Origin: Herbidospora galbida
GTDB lineage: Bacteria; Actinomycetota; Actinomycetes; Streptosporangiales; Streptosporangiaceae
Reading direction: 5' to 3'
Length of the DNA: 64,000 nt
Assembly: GCF_005233835.1 (NCBI RefSeq)
Contig: NZ_SZQA01000014.1
Span: forward strand, 112,862-176,861
The notes below the pieces were generated by a model. It was not told where the DNA came from. It worked only from the letters and a program-made list of their open reading frames with translations, and searched no databases. Every line of letters begins with the position of its first letter. Positions within the stretch are counted from its first letter, which is position 1. This document shows, in pieces, positions 1 to 7,505 of the stretch. The translations under genes were made by a program, and so were the position numbers.

Positions 1-136
1 GGCGGTCCGGTCGATCGGGGCCCGGTGGGGCTTCCAGAACGACGCGCATTTCAGCCGGACGTTCCGGGCGGCCTACGGGGTGTCGCCGGGGGCGTACCGG
101 ACGGGCGTCCGGGAGGGCTCGACTCTCACACCGTGA
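1..136 (+). CDS. AraC-family transcriptional regulator, C-terminal end (partial)
   Basis: Only the last 44 codons are present; the 5' part lies before the window and the frame stops with TGA at 134-136. The readable tail contains GFQNDAHFSRTFRAAYGVSP followed by GAYR, the typical second helix-turn-helix and end of the AraC/XylS DNA-binding domain. It therefore binds DNA; its effector domain and targets cannot be seen. The BtrH-like gene starts about 20 bases downstream on the same strand and may be co-transcribed. Confidence 0.85.
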   Translation, partial: AVRSIGARWGFQNDAHFSRTFRAAYGVSPGAYRTGVREGSTLTP

Positions 137-155
137 GAGGGTCCAGGCTTGTCCT

Positions 156-1109
156 GTGCGCCACTGCGAGACCACGGCCCTCGGGGTGCTGCTCCGGCAC
201 GAAGGGCTCGATCTGTCCGAACCGATGCTGTTCGGGCTCGGCTCGGGGCTGTCGTTCGTCTATTGGGACGGCAAGGCGATGCCCTTCCCCTTCATGGGCG
301 GCCGGGTCAAGCCCTTCGAGCTCACCAGGAACCTGACCGCCCGCCTCGGCCTGACGCTCCGGGTCGAGGAGACCACCTCGCCGCGCAAGGCGTGGGAGAA
401 CGTGGCGGGGCCGGTCGACGCCGGGCGTCCGGTCGGGCTGCAGCTCGACTCCTACCACCTGGAGTACTTCGGGTCGAAGGTCCACTTCGGCGGCCACGTC
501 GTCGCCCTGTACGGCTACGACGCGCATGACGTCCACCTGATCGACACCCAGCAGCAGGGCGGGCAGGTCCGCACCAGCCGGGAGAGCCTGGCCAGGGCCC
601 GCGCCGAGCGCGGCCCGATGACCGCCAGGAACCGGTCGTTCACCATCACCGTGCCGGAGGGCCGGCCCGCGTGGCAGGCCCAGATCGTCTCCGCCCTCAG
701 GGATTGCGCACAGACCTTTCTTTCTCCTCCCATCGCGAACCTCGGATATCGCGGTATCGAGAAAGCCGCCAAGCAGGTGCCCAAATGGCTGTCGCGCATC
801 AGCGACCCGCGGCGGGACCTGCCGCAGGCCGCTCTCCTCATGGAGAAAGGCGGCACCGGCGGCTCCTTGTTCCGCGCCCTCTACCGCGATTTCCTCGGCG
901 AATGCGCCGAATGGGTGGACGACCCCCATCTGCGCACCGCGCACCGGCTGTACGCCGAGGCCGCGCCCTTGTGGACCGAGGTGGCCGCCCTGATCGCCGA
1001 GGCCGGAGAGAACGGCGACGCGGCAGGTCTCGACCGGGCCGGCGCCATTCTTCATGAACTCTCCCGCGTCGAGACAAACGCCATGCGGGAGCTGCTCCAG
1101 GTGCAATAG
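156..1109 (+). CDS. BtrH N-terminal domain / DUF4872 family protein
   Basis: A 317-residue soluble protein starting at GTG 156. Residues 3-8 read HCETTA, the N-terminal signature of the BtrH-N domain, a papain-like fold named after the butirosin enzyme BtrH, which transfers an acyl group from a carrier protein. Cys4, His114 in a GGHVVALYGYD stretch and Asp130 are the probable catalytic residues. The second half (about 150-317) looks like DUF4872, an alpha-helical domain. No carrier protein or biosynthetic genes are visible nearby, so the substrate is unknown; acyl transfer or peptide-bond chemistry are both possible. It follows an AraC regulator closely, which may control it. Confidence 0.75.
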   Translation: MRHCETTALGVLLRHEGLDLSEPMLFGLGSGLSFVYWDGKAMPFPFMGGRVKPFELTRNLTARLGLTLRVEETTSPRKAWENVAGPVDAGRPVGLQLDSYHLEYFGSKVHFGGHVVALYGYDAHDVHLIDTQQQGGQVRTSRESLARARAERGPMTARNRSFTITVPEGRPAWQAQIVSALRDCAQTFLSPPIANLGYRGIEKAAKQVPKWLSRISDPRRDLPQAALLMEKGGTGGSLFRALYRDFLGECAEWVDDPHLRTAHRLYAEAAPLWTEVAALIAEAGENGDAAGLDRAGAILHELSRVETNAMRELLQVQ

Positions 1110-1193
1110 GAAAGCGGCAAAGTTCTCGTTGAATTTCCTGGATGGACGGTCGCAGGGCGAAGGTCAAATTTGTCTCTTGTGATCGGCTATGTG

Positions 1194-1217
1194 GTTGTTC
1201 AAGCGGTTTGCGGGGAT
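1194..1217 (+). promoter_or_regulatory. Possible SigB/SigF-like promoter of the gas vesicle operon
   Basis: GTTG, a 14-base spacer and GGGGAT resemble the actinobacterial stress-sigma consensus GTTT-N14-16-GGGTAT, each half one base off. The site lies about 30 bases before the first gvp gene. This is a pattern match only; no transcription start is known. Confidence 0.3.
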
Positions 1218-1247
1218 GGTGGGCCTGTTCGGGAAGGGATGAGCGCG

Positions 1248-1472
1248 ATGGCCACACCGAAGGCACCGGTCCCTGCGCAGCCGCTCGCGCGGCTGGTCCA
1301 GGAACTGCGCGGCCTCCTTGGGGCCCTCGTCGAACGCGCCTTGCGCACCGCCGCCACACCCCCCGCCGGTGAGGCGCCCGTCGTCGCCCGGGAACGGCCG
1401 AACGCGAACGTCGCGCGGCCGGTACGGCGCCTCACCCGACCCGAAGGAGCAACGACCACCAGGGAGAGGTAA
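1248..1472 (+). CDS. Small basic protein leading the gas vesicle operon (unknown function)
   Basis: A 74-residue protein. ATG 1248 is preferred because a GGAAGGG ribosome site ends 9 bases upstream; the in-frame ATG 1239 lies too close to it. Residues about 10-33 form an amphipathic Leu/Arg helix (LARLVQELRGLLGALVERAL), followed by a Pro/Ala/Arg-rich tail. It ends three bases before gvpA, so it is very likely translated with it. I recognise no named Gvp family in it. By position it could be an accessory or shell-binding protein, but nothing in the sequence proves this. Confidence 0.6.
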   Translation: MATPKAPVPAQPLARLVQELRGLLGALVERALRTAATPPAGEAPVVARERPNANVARPVRRLTRPEGATTTRER

Positions 1473-1475
1473 CTC

Positions 1476-1904
1476 ATGACGGTGCAGCCTGTGGGAAGCC
1501 GGCCGGGAGGCGGCGTACAGAAGGGCTCCTCCGGCAGTGGCCTGGCCGACGTCATCGACACGATCCTCGACAAGGGGCTCGTCATCGACGCCTATGTCAG
1601 CGTCTCGCTGATCGGGATCGAGATCCTCAGCATCGACGCCCGGATCGTCGTGGCGAGCGTGGACACCTACCTGCGCTTCGCCGAGGCGACGGGCCGGCTC
1701 GACCTCACCAAGTCCAGGAAGCCCGGACTGCCGGAGGTCGTGCAGAGCGTCACGAGCGGCGGCGGCAGCCAGGAGGCGCCGCAGGTCGAGAAGGTCGAGC
1801 AGCTGGAGCAGCAGACCAAGGAGCGCAACCCGCTGGAGGCCGCCGGCGACAAGCTGAACGACCTCTCCGGCGCGATTCCCCGTCAGAGCAGGCAGGAGGG
1901 CTGA
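1476..1904 (+). CDS. gvpA: Gas vesicle structural protein GvpA, extended C-terminus
   Basis: The main shell protein of the gas vesicle, which assembles into the hollow protein wall. The GvpA core runs from about residue 22 to 75 ([19 protein letters not shown], then [18 protein letters not shown]), with the usual helix-strand-strand-helix pattern. GvpA is normally about 70-80 residues; this one has 142, with an N-terminal Gly/Ser leader and a polar, Gln/Glu-rich C-terminal tail of about 65 residues. Extended GvpA proteins are known in actinomycetes. It starts three bases after the leading small gene and ends one base before gvpF. Confidence 0.92.
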   Translation: MTVQPVGSRPGGGVQKGSSGSGLADVIDTILDKGLVIDAYVSVSLIGIEILSIDARIVVASVDTYLRFAEATGRLDLTKSRKPGLPEVVQSVTSGGGSQEAPQVEKVEQLEQQTKERNPLEAAGDKLNDLSGAIPRQSRQEG

Positions 1905-1905
1905 C

Positions 1906-2664
1906 ATGGCCGAGTCCGCGACCTACATCTACGGCGTCGTCCCGCAGGACATCGAGGTCGACACGGAGGCCAGGGGCGTGGGAGACCCGCCCGGGGCCAT
2001 CCAGTCGATCAGGCACGGCAAGATCGCCGCCCTGGTGAGCGACGTCAGTGCGGGCCGTCCGCTCGGCACGCCCAAGGATCTGTACGCCCACGAGCAGCTC
2101 CTCAACGCCACCGCCGCCGAGGTGCCCGTGCTGCCCATCCGCTTCGGCGCCGTAGTGGCCAGCCGGGAGGCCGTCGTCGAGGAGTTCCTGGCCCCGTACC
2201 ACGACGAGTTCGTCGCCGCACTCAACGAGCTGGAAGGACGCGCCCAGTTCGTGATCAAGGGACGCTTCGACGAGGAGACGATCCTCGCCGAGATCCTGAC
2301 CGAGAACCCCGAGGCGGACCAGCTCCGCGAGGAGATCAACGCCCTCCCCGAGGACGCCTCCCGCGACCACCGCATCCGCCTCGGCGAGATCATCAACCAG
2401 GCGATCGAGGACAAGCGCGACGCCGACACCGCCGCGATGTGGGACCAGGTCGAGCCCGTCAGCGTGATGCTGGCCGCCCGCCCGCCGTCGCACGAGTTCG
2501 ACGCCGTCCACCTCGCCGCGCTCGTGGAGAACAGCCGGCAGGACGAACTGGAGCGCGCCGTCGAGAGCCTCGGGCAGAAGTGGGGCGACCAGGTCTCACT
2601 CAGCCTGTACGGGCCGATGGCGCCGTACGACTTCATCGTCTCGCAGGACCAGGACGCGGAGTGA
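1906..2664 (+). CDS. gvpF: Gas vesicle protein GvpF (GvpL/F family)
   Basis: A 252-residue accessory protein of the GvpL/GvpF family, thought to act in early nucleation of the vesicle, with GvpF able to bind GvpA. The N-terminus YIYGVVPQD and the segment VPVLPIRFGAVV are typical family landmarks, as is the C-terminal LYGPMAPYDFI. It starts immediately after gvpA and its TGA overlaps the ATG of gvpG by one base. A second family member, gvpL, lies at 3510-4277. Confidence 0.9.
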   Translation: MAESATYIYGVVPQDIEVDTEARGVGDPPGAIQSIRHGKIAALVSDVSAGRPLGTPKDLYAHEQLLNATAAEVPVLPIRFGAVVASREAVVEEFLAPYHDEFVAALNELEGRAQFVIKGRFDEETILAEILTENPEADQLREEINALPEDASRDHRIRLGEIINQAIEDKRDADTAAMWDQVEPVSVMLAARPPSHEFDAVHLAALVENSRQDELERAVESLGQKWGDQVSLSLYGPMAPYDFIVSQDQDAE

Positions 2665-2903
2665 TGGGCCTGTTCTCCTCGATCTTCACGCTCCCGCTGG
2701 CACCGGTCAGAGGGGTGATCCGGCTGGGAGAGCTGCTGCGCGACGAGGCCGAGCGCAAACTCCGCGACCCGACGGTGGCCAGGCGGGAGCTGGAGCAGAT
2801 CGAGGCCGCGCAGGCCGCGGGCGAACTGACCGAGGAGGAGGCGTCCGAGGCCATGAACGCGGTCCTGCAACGCATGATGCCGCAGGAGTCGGAGGGAGAG
2901 TGA
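2664..2903 (+). CDS. gvpG: Gas vesicle protein GvpG
   Basis: A 79-residue protein. It opens with MGLFSSIFTLPLAPVRGV and continues with a charged helical region (RLGELLRDEAERKLRDP) and a Glu-rich tail, which is the standard GvpG pattern. GvpG is a small accessory factor needed for vesicle assembly. The start is fixed by the TGATG overlap with gvpF. A longer upstream frame exists but runs inside gvpF and is not used. Confidence 0.88.
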   Translation: MGLFSSIFTLPLAPVRGVIRLGELLRDEAERKLRDPTVARRELEQIEAAQAAGELTEEEASEAMNAVLQRMMPQESEGE

Positions 2904-2907
2904 CCCG

Positions 2908-3165
2908 ATGGGCACCCTGACGGCCGTGAGCGCAGGTGAGGCGGGAGTGAAACTGATCTCCGGCCTCACCTCGAAGGAGGCGGAGGGCGTCACCCTCGTC
3001 GAACCGGCGGAGGCCGGCTGGCTGGTGGTGGTCGAGGTCGTCGAGGACCGCCGCATCCCCTCCTCCGGCGACATCCTGGCGCTCTACGAGGCCGACCTCG
3101 ACAAGGAGGGCAACCTCCTGTCGTACCGGAGAAAGGCGAGGTACCGCCGAGGCACGGGAGGCTGA
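2908..3165 (+). CDS. gvpO: Gas vesicle protein GvpO
   Basis: An 85-residue protein with the GvpO core: GWLVVVEVVEDRRIPSSGD followed by LALYEADLDKEGNL and YRRKARYRRG. GvpO is required for vesicle formation, and in haloarchaea it has been linked to gvp expression. Many actinomycete GvpO proteins carry a long charged N-terminus, which this one lacks. It sits four bases after gvpG in the same operon. Confidence 0.88.
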   Translation: MGTLTAVSAGEAGVKLISGLTSKEAEGVTLVEPAEAGWLVVVEVVEDRRIPSSGDILALYEADLDKEGNLLSYRRKARYRRGTGG

Positions 3166-3169
3166 TGAG

Positions 3170-3517
3170 ATGACCGACGGCTCACGCTACGCGCCGGCCG
3201 TACGCTCGGGCTCCCCGCCCGCCGCGCGCCGGGAGTCCGCCAACCTCGGCGACATCCTGGAACGCGTGCTCGACAGGGGCGTGGTGATCGCCGGGGACAT
3301 CAAGGTGAACCTGCTCGACATCGAACTGCTCACGATCAAACTGCGCCTGGTGATCGCCTCGGTCGACACGGCCAAGGAGATGGGCATCGACTGGTGGGAG
3401 CACGACCCGTGGCTGACCGGCGACAGCAAGGCCCTCCAGGACGAGAACCGCCGGCTCCGCGCCCGCCTCGACGCCCTGGAGAACCGGTCCCTCGAACCCG
3501 GAGAGCACCATGACTGA
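3170..3517 (+). CDS. gvpJ: Gas vesicle protein GvpJ (GvpA family)
   Basis: A 115-residue GvpA paralogue. The core (about residues 25-80) reads LGDILERVLDRGVVIAGDI, then VNLLDIELLTIKLRLVIASVD; the following IDWWEHDPWL is typical of GvpJ rather than shell GvpA. The C-terminus is a charged probable coiled coil. GvpJ is a minor shell or nucleation component. Its end overlaps the start of gvpL by eight bases. The actinomycete names GvpJ and GvpS are applied inconsistently, so the symbol is less certain than the family. Confidence 0.85.
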   Translation: MTDGSRYAPAVRSGSPPAARRESANLGDILERVLDRGVVIAGDIKVNLLDIELLTIKLRLVIASVDTAKEMGIDWWEHDPWLTGDSKALQDENRRLRARLDALENRSLEPGEHHD

Positions 3518-4277
3518 GACCGGCACCTACCTGTACGCGGTGACCGAGGAGACCCCGTCTTCAGACGTGGAGGGGCTGCACGGCGTCGCCGACACCCAGG
3601 TACGAACCATTCCGTGCGAGGGACTGGTCGCCTACGTGAGTACCGTCCCGCTCGACCAGTTCGGCGCCGAACCGCTGAGACGGTCGATGGAAGACCTCGA
3701 CTGGCTCGGCGAGACGGCCGGAGCCCACCACCACGTGGTGGAGGAGGTCGCGGACCGAGCTCCCGTGGCGCCCGTTCGCCTGGTGACGGTGTATCGCGGC
3801 GACGAACAGGTGAAGGACCTGCTTCGGGAACGCCATGACGATTTCGTGGACGTTCTCTCCAGCGTGGCCGGGCGCCGGGAGTGGGGCGTGAAGGCGTATG
3901 TCGACCTGAGCGCACCCGGGCCTTCCCGGACGGCGCCCTCGCTCGGTGGCCCGGGGACGGCCTACCTGAAGAGGCGCCAGGCGGGGCTGCGAAGCCGGGA
4001 GGAGGCGTGGAGGCAGGCCGCCGCCCACGCCGAACACCTGCACGCCACGCTCTCGACGGTCGCCGTCGCCAGTCACCGGCATCGTGCTCAGGACCCTGAA
4101 CTGTCCGGGCGCAAGGAGGCGATGCTGCTCAACGGGGCCTACCTCGTCGAGCGATCCCGCGACGACGAGTTCTTGAAGACGGTCGACGACCTGCGCGACC
4201 GCGGTGTGGAGATCGAGCTGACCGGGCCCTGGGCGCCTTACTCCTTCACCGACCTGGAGGTGCGCGGTGACGGTTGA
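3510..4277 (+). CDS. gvpL: Gas vesicle protein GvpL (GvpL/F family)
   Basis: A 255-residue second member of the GvpL/GvpF family. It begins MTETGTYLYAVTEE and contains VAPVRLVTVYRGDEQV, matching the VLPIRFGAVV position in gvpF, and ends with ELTGPWAPYSF. Family members share one fold and act in nucleation and growth of the vesicle. It overlaps gvpJ at its start and the next gene at its end, which suggests translational coupling. Confidence 0.88.
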   Translation: MTETGTYLYAVTEETPSSDVEGLHGVADTQVRTIPCEGLVAYVSTVPLDQFGAEPLRRSMEDLDWLGETAGAHHHVVEEVADRAPVAPVRLVTVYRGDEQVKDLLRERHDDFVDVLSSVAGRREWGVKAYVDLSAPGPSRTAPSLGGPGTAYLKRRQAGLRSREEAWRQAAAHAEHLHATLSTVAVASHRHRAQDPELSGRKEAMLLNGAYLVERSRDDEFLKTVDDLRDRGVEIELTGPWAPYSFTDLEVRGDG

Positions 4278-4479
4278 CGGCCCTCGCGGCGCTGCCCTGG
4301 CTGAGCAAGGGCGGCTTCCGGCTGAGCGGGTGGCTCTGGTCGACCTGCTGGACCGGTTGCTGGCGGGCGGCGTGGTGGTCAGTGGGGACCTGGTGTTGTC
4401 CATCGCGGACATCGACCTGGTGCGGATCTCGCTGCGGGTTCTGATCATGTCGGTGCGCGAGAACTTGGGGGAGGCATGA
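4267..4479 (+). CDS. Small GvpA-family protein (GvpS/GvpM type)
   Basis: A 70-residue protein starting at GTG 4267, inside the end of gvpL. It has a reduced GvpA fold: ALVDLLDRLLAGGVVVSGDL, then LSIADIDLVRISLRVLIMSV. Such short GvpA paralogues (GvpM, GvpS) are minor components that help start the shell. It overlaps gvpK by the ATGA motif. Whether it should be called GvpS or GvpM cannot be decided by eye. Confidence 0.82.
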   Translation: MTVDGPRGAALAEQGRLPAERVALVDLLDRLLAGGVVVSGDLVLSIADIDLVRISLRVLIMSVRENLGEA

Positions 4480-4772
4480 GCGAGCCTGTCCGGACTGCCC
4501 GGATGCGGATTCAGGCCGATTCCGAGGCCATGGAGCGGGATCTGTCTCGGTTGGTGCTGACGTTGGTGGAGCTGGTGCGGCAACTGGTGGAGCGTCAAGC
4601 CATCCGGCGGATGGAGCAGACGGATCTGACCGATGAGCAGATCGAGGTGCTGGGGTTGACGTTGATGCGGCTGGAGGAGGCCATGACGGAGGTTTGTGAA
4701 CGGTTCGGGCTCTCGCCCTCTGAGCTCAACCTGGATCTCGGTCCGCTGGGGACGCTGCTGCCGCAGGAGTAA
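4476..4772 (+). CDS. gvpK: Gas vesicle protein GvpK
   Basis: A 98-residue alpha-helical protein with the GvpK signature LSRLVLTLVELVRQLVERQA, then RRMEQTDLTDEQIEVLGLTL and LNLDLGPLGTLL near the end. GvpK is an essential accessory protein of unknown precise role. It is the last gene of the operon; the cluster lacks a visible gvpN ATPase and gvpC, as is common in actinomycetes. Confidence 0.92.
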   Translation: MSEPVRTARMRIQADSEAMERDLSRLVLTLVELVRQLVERQAIRRMEQTDLTDEQIEVLGLTLMRLEEAMTEVCERFGLSPSELNLDLGPLGTLLPQE

Positions 4773-4798
4773 AGCGGCACGATCAGCAGGACTGCGGC

Positions 4799-4856
4799 GG
4801 GCTGACCGGGCGCGATCAGGCCGCTCGGATCGCTCCTCGGCCGCGCGAGTCAGCCC
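4799..4856. terminator. Possible shared terminator hairpin between gvpK and the DUF2267 gene
   Basis: GGGCTGAC at 4799-4806 and GTCAGCCC at 4849-4856 form an eight-base inverted repeat around a GC-rich loop with internal pairing. It sits between two convergent genes and overlaps the stop of the minus-strand one. No clear T tract follows, so the call is tentative. Confidence 0.35.
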
Positions 4857-5293
4857 TTGTCGTTCTTTTCCGCGCGCCACAACACGGCGCGCACGTCGTG
4901 GGGCAACCGCTCCAGCAGATGCATGACCGGCGATTCGGAGAGCTCTCCGCAGAGGAATTCGGTGACCGCGGGAGCGAGCTTCGGGACGTCGTGGAGGGCG
5001 ATGCGGCCGGAACGGGCGAAGTATTCGACGAACTCCTCCCGGCTGCGGCGGATCGGCACCCGGTTGGGGTCCCAGCCGTTGTAGTACACCCCGCGCAGCA
5101 GATCCGGCAGTTGCGCCGCGAAATTGGCCCCGTTCTGGACGGTCAGACCGTCTCTGACCGCGTGCAGCCAGGCCCTCAGCACCCGCTGGGAGAAGTCGCG
5201 ATCTTCGGTGCCGATCGCCTCGGAGAGGTGGGCCAGCCACCGGTTGGTGGTTTGAACGGTGTGCTCGATGCTCTGTACTCGTGTGTGCGACAT
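4850..5293 (-). CDS. DUF2267 domain-containing protein
   Basis: A 147-residue soluble protein. It matches the DUF2267 family: a paired helical repeat with TEDRDFSQRVLRAWLHAVRD, then FAAQLPDLLRGVYYNGWDP. DUF2267 proteins are common in actinomycetes beside stress and gas vesicle genes, but no biochemical role is established. It converges on the gvp operon, and the phosphoribosyltransferase fusion follows downstream of its 5' end on the same strand. Confidence 0.82.
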   Translation of the reverse strand: MSHTRVQSIEHTVQTTNRWLAHLSEAIGTEDRDFSQRVLRAWLHAVRDGLTVQNGANFAAQLPDLLRGVYYNGWDPNRVPIRRSREEFVEYFARSGRIALHDVPKLAPAVTEFLCGELSESPVMHLLERLPHDVRAVLWRAEKNDKG

Positions 5294-5387
5294 TGTCTCC
5301 CCCGAGATGTGGTGTCGCTCTCACCGGCTCGATGCGTCGTCAGCTGGCGTGTCCTTTCAACCAGTTCATCCCCCTCCCCTGCGATTC

Positions 5388-6656
5388 CTACCCGGCCGGA
5401 AGAAGGCCGGTGAACCAGTCACGCGCCAGACCGGCGACGATCTCCAGCGCTCCCGGCTCTTCGAACAGGTGAGTGGCGTCAGGGACGATCTCCAGGCGGT
5501 TCTCGCAGCGCAACCGCTGCTGCGCCCTCCGATTGAGATCGAGCACCAGTTCGTCCCGGCCGCCCACGATCAGCAGCGTCGCCGCCCGCACCGCCGGCAG
5601 ACGCGCCCCGGCCATATCCGGGCGCCCGCCACGGGAGACGACGGCGGCCACCGGGTTGCCCGGCTCCGCCGCCGCCCACAGCGCGGCCGCCGCCCCGGTG
5701 CTGGCGCCGAAGTAGCCGATCGGCAATCCGGCCACCCGAGGCTCGTCGGCCAGCCAGGTCGTCACCCGCCCGAGCCGCCCGGCCAGCAATTCGATGTCGA
5801 ACACGTTGCCGCGGTCATACTCCTCGTCGACCGTGAGCAGGTCGAACAGCAAGGTGGCCAAGCCCGCCTGATTGAGCACCGAGGCCACGTACCGGTTGCG
5901 CGGACTGTGCCGGCCGCTGCCGCTCCCGTGCACGAACGCCACCACCCACTCGGCGTTCTCCGGGACGACGAGCTGTCCCGGCAGGCGGACAGGGCCGACG
6001 TCCACCATCACCTCCGGCTGAGCGGAAGCCTTCCGCAGCAGCTCGGCCACCTGATCGTCGGTGATCTGCGTGAAATCCGAGTAGCAGACGCCGATGCCCC
6101 AAAGAGCGGAGGGCGTCTCCAGGCAGATCACCTCTTCGGCGTCCTGACGCAGCCTCGCGAGGACGTCCGGAGTGCCGACCGGAACCGCCAGGACCACACG
6201 TACGGCGCCGTGCGCCCGAGCCACCCGGCAGGCGGCCCGAGCCGTGCCTCCTGTGGCAACCCCGTCGTCCACGATGACGACCGTCCGGCCCGTGAGGTCG
6301 AGCCGCTCCCGATCGGGCCGGAAGCGGCGCGCCCGAGCCTCCACCTCCTGCCGCTCACGCTCCTCCACCGTCGCGACGTCCTGCTCCGTCACACCGGTCA
6401 TCCGGACGACCTCCGGGTTGACCACGCGTACGCCGCCCTCACCGATCGCGCCGAACCCGAGCTCAGGCTGGAACGGCACTCCCAGCTTGCGGACCACGAT
6501 CACATCCAGCGGCGCACCCAAGGACTGGGCCACATCGAACGCCACAGGCACACCACCCCGAGGCAACCCGAGGACGACCGGCTTCTCCCCGGCAAGCCCA
6601 GCCAGACGTTGCGCCAGCCGAACACCGGCATCATGGCGATCGACGAACATCGTCAT
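5388..6656 (-). CDS. Phosphoribosyltransferase / dienelactone-hydrolase-like fusion
   Basis: A 422-residue two-domain protein. The start ATG at 6656 is preceded by a strong GAGGAGG site; the longer upstream frame has none. Residues 1-205 form a type I phosphoribosyltransferase, with the PRPP loop VIVDDGVATGGTA at 127-139 and GLPRGGVPVA near 30. Residues about 215-422 form an alpha/beta hydrolase with nucleophile motif GASTG and a C-terminal DATHLFEE histidine. The fusion recurs in actinomycetes near stress genes; its substrates are not known. PRPP-dependent transfer plus ester or lactone cleavage is an inference from the domains. Confidence 0.85.
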   Translation of the reverse strand: MTMFVDRHDAGVRLAQRLAGLAGEKPVVLGLPRGGVPVAFDVAQSLGAPLDVIVVRKLGVPFQPELGFGAIGEGGVRVVNPEVVRMTGVTEQDVATVEERERQEVEARARRFRPDRERLDLTGRTVVIVDDGVATGGTARAACRVARAHGAVRVVLAVPVGTPDVLARLRQDAEEVICLETPSALWGIGVCYSDFTQITDDQVAELLRKASAQPEVMVDVGPVRLPGQLVVPENAEWVVAFVHGSGSGRHSPRNRYVASVLNQAGLATLLFDLLTVDEEYDRGNVFDIELLAGRLGRVTTWLADEPRVAGLPIGYFGASTGAAAALWAAAEPGNPVAAVVSRGGRPDMAGARLPAVRAATLLIVGGRDELVLDLNRRAQQRLRCENRLEIVPDATHLFEEPGALEIVAGLARDWFTGLLPAG

Positions 6657-6998
6657 AACCGCCTCCTCAGCACTTCCCCTGTCCCCCGCGTCGGTGACGA
6701 AGGCTCCCCTCTCTTCACCATTAGGCCTCGGGGAGCACAGTGCGCACGGTCTAAAGGCCCAGTTCGCGAGCGCAGCCGGGGTTGACCAATTCGCTGTCCG
6801 TACGAATGGCGACCCCGTGCTCGGTGACCTCGACCGAGGCATAGGTGACGTTTGCCGAGAAGCCATGCGTTCATGGGGAGTCGAGAGGAATCAGGAGATC
6901 TTGACTGGTCGAGGGTGCCGCCTGGAGATCTTCTTGATCGGCGAGTAGACGTGGGCGAGCCTTTCGGTAAGCGTTGAGGCCCGTGTCCAAGGAGGATC
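6657..6998. other. Intergenic stretch with a short coding-like remnant
   Basis: 342 bases separate two divergent genes. On the minus strand, about 37 codons ending in TAG at 6748-6750 read like protein (SVEVTEHGVAIRTDSELVNP, then an end of GCARELGL), but a stop lies just before them and no start codon or ribosome site fits. This looks like the end of a lost gene. The last 15 bases carry a strong AAGGAGGA site for the EVE gene. Nothing else is clear. Confidence 0.35.
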
Positions 6999-7427
6999 AT
7001 GCGTTACTGGCTGCTGACCTGGAATCCCAAGACCTTCGACCTGGCCGCCGCTCGTCGAGATGGCCAGCCGATCGGAGACTGGCGAGTGGGAAGATTCCGT
7101 GACGAACTCCAGGTAGGTGATCGCTTCCTCTTCTGGCGCTCGGGCGGCGGTGGCATCGCGGCACTCGGACGGATCGGCGGCGCGCCGGTGTTCAAGCCGG
7201 TGCCATCCCCGGACTACTGGACTGAGGTACCTGTGCAGGCCTTTCGTGCCATGGCTACGAGAGCGTGGCGGAATGCCTCGGTCGAGATGCAAAACGCCTG
7301 GCGCCGCACCTGCACATGGCCATGCGCGGCACCCTGTCCCGCGCGGACATCCGCGCTGCCGCGGCGGCCACCTATCACCGTGCCGAACCGGCAGCCAAGG
7401 CCAAGATCTACGCCCATCTCGGCCTGA
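6999..7427 (+). CDS. EVE-domain protein with a replaced or truncated C-terminus
   Basis: The frame starts MRYWLLTWNPKTFDL after an AAGGAGGA ribosome site. Residues 1 to about 75 match the EVE domain (ELQVGDRFLFWRSGGGGIAA and then LGRIGG), a PUA-like fold that binds modified bases in DNA and often accompanies restriction systems. EVE domains usually extend to about 140 residues with a second conserved half. Here the sequence after about residue 80 becomes Arg/Cys/Trp-rich and unlike the family, so the gene appears cut and joined to unrelated DNA. It may be non-functional. Confidence 0.5.
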   Translation: MRYWLLTWNPKTFDLAAARRDGQPIGDWRVGRFRDELQVGDRFLFWRSGGGGIAALGRIGGAPVFKPVPSPDYWTEVPVQAFRAMATRAWRNASVEMQNAWRRTCTWPCAAPCPARTSALPRRPPITVPNRQPRPRSTPISA

Positions 7428-7505
7428 CACCGGCCTACCACCCGGCACAGCAAAAAGTCCTGGTCGCCTCTTCGGCTGACCAGGACTCCATGGGGTTACG
7501 GTTTG
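7265..7505 (+). pseudogene. Remnant of a recombinase C-terminus beside tRNA-Leu
   Basis: In the +1-shifted frame the DNA encodes AEPAAKAKIYAHLGLTPAYH and PAQQKVLV, which resembles the end of large serine recombinases (pattern ADPADKAEIYRQLGL-LTYHP). The frame then runs antisense through the tRNA gene. No catalytic domain remains. It suggests that an integrated element was lost here, cutting the EVE gene. The similarity is from memory of the family and needs a search. Confidence 0.4.
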
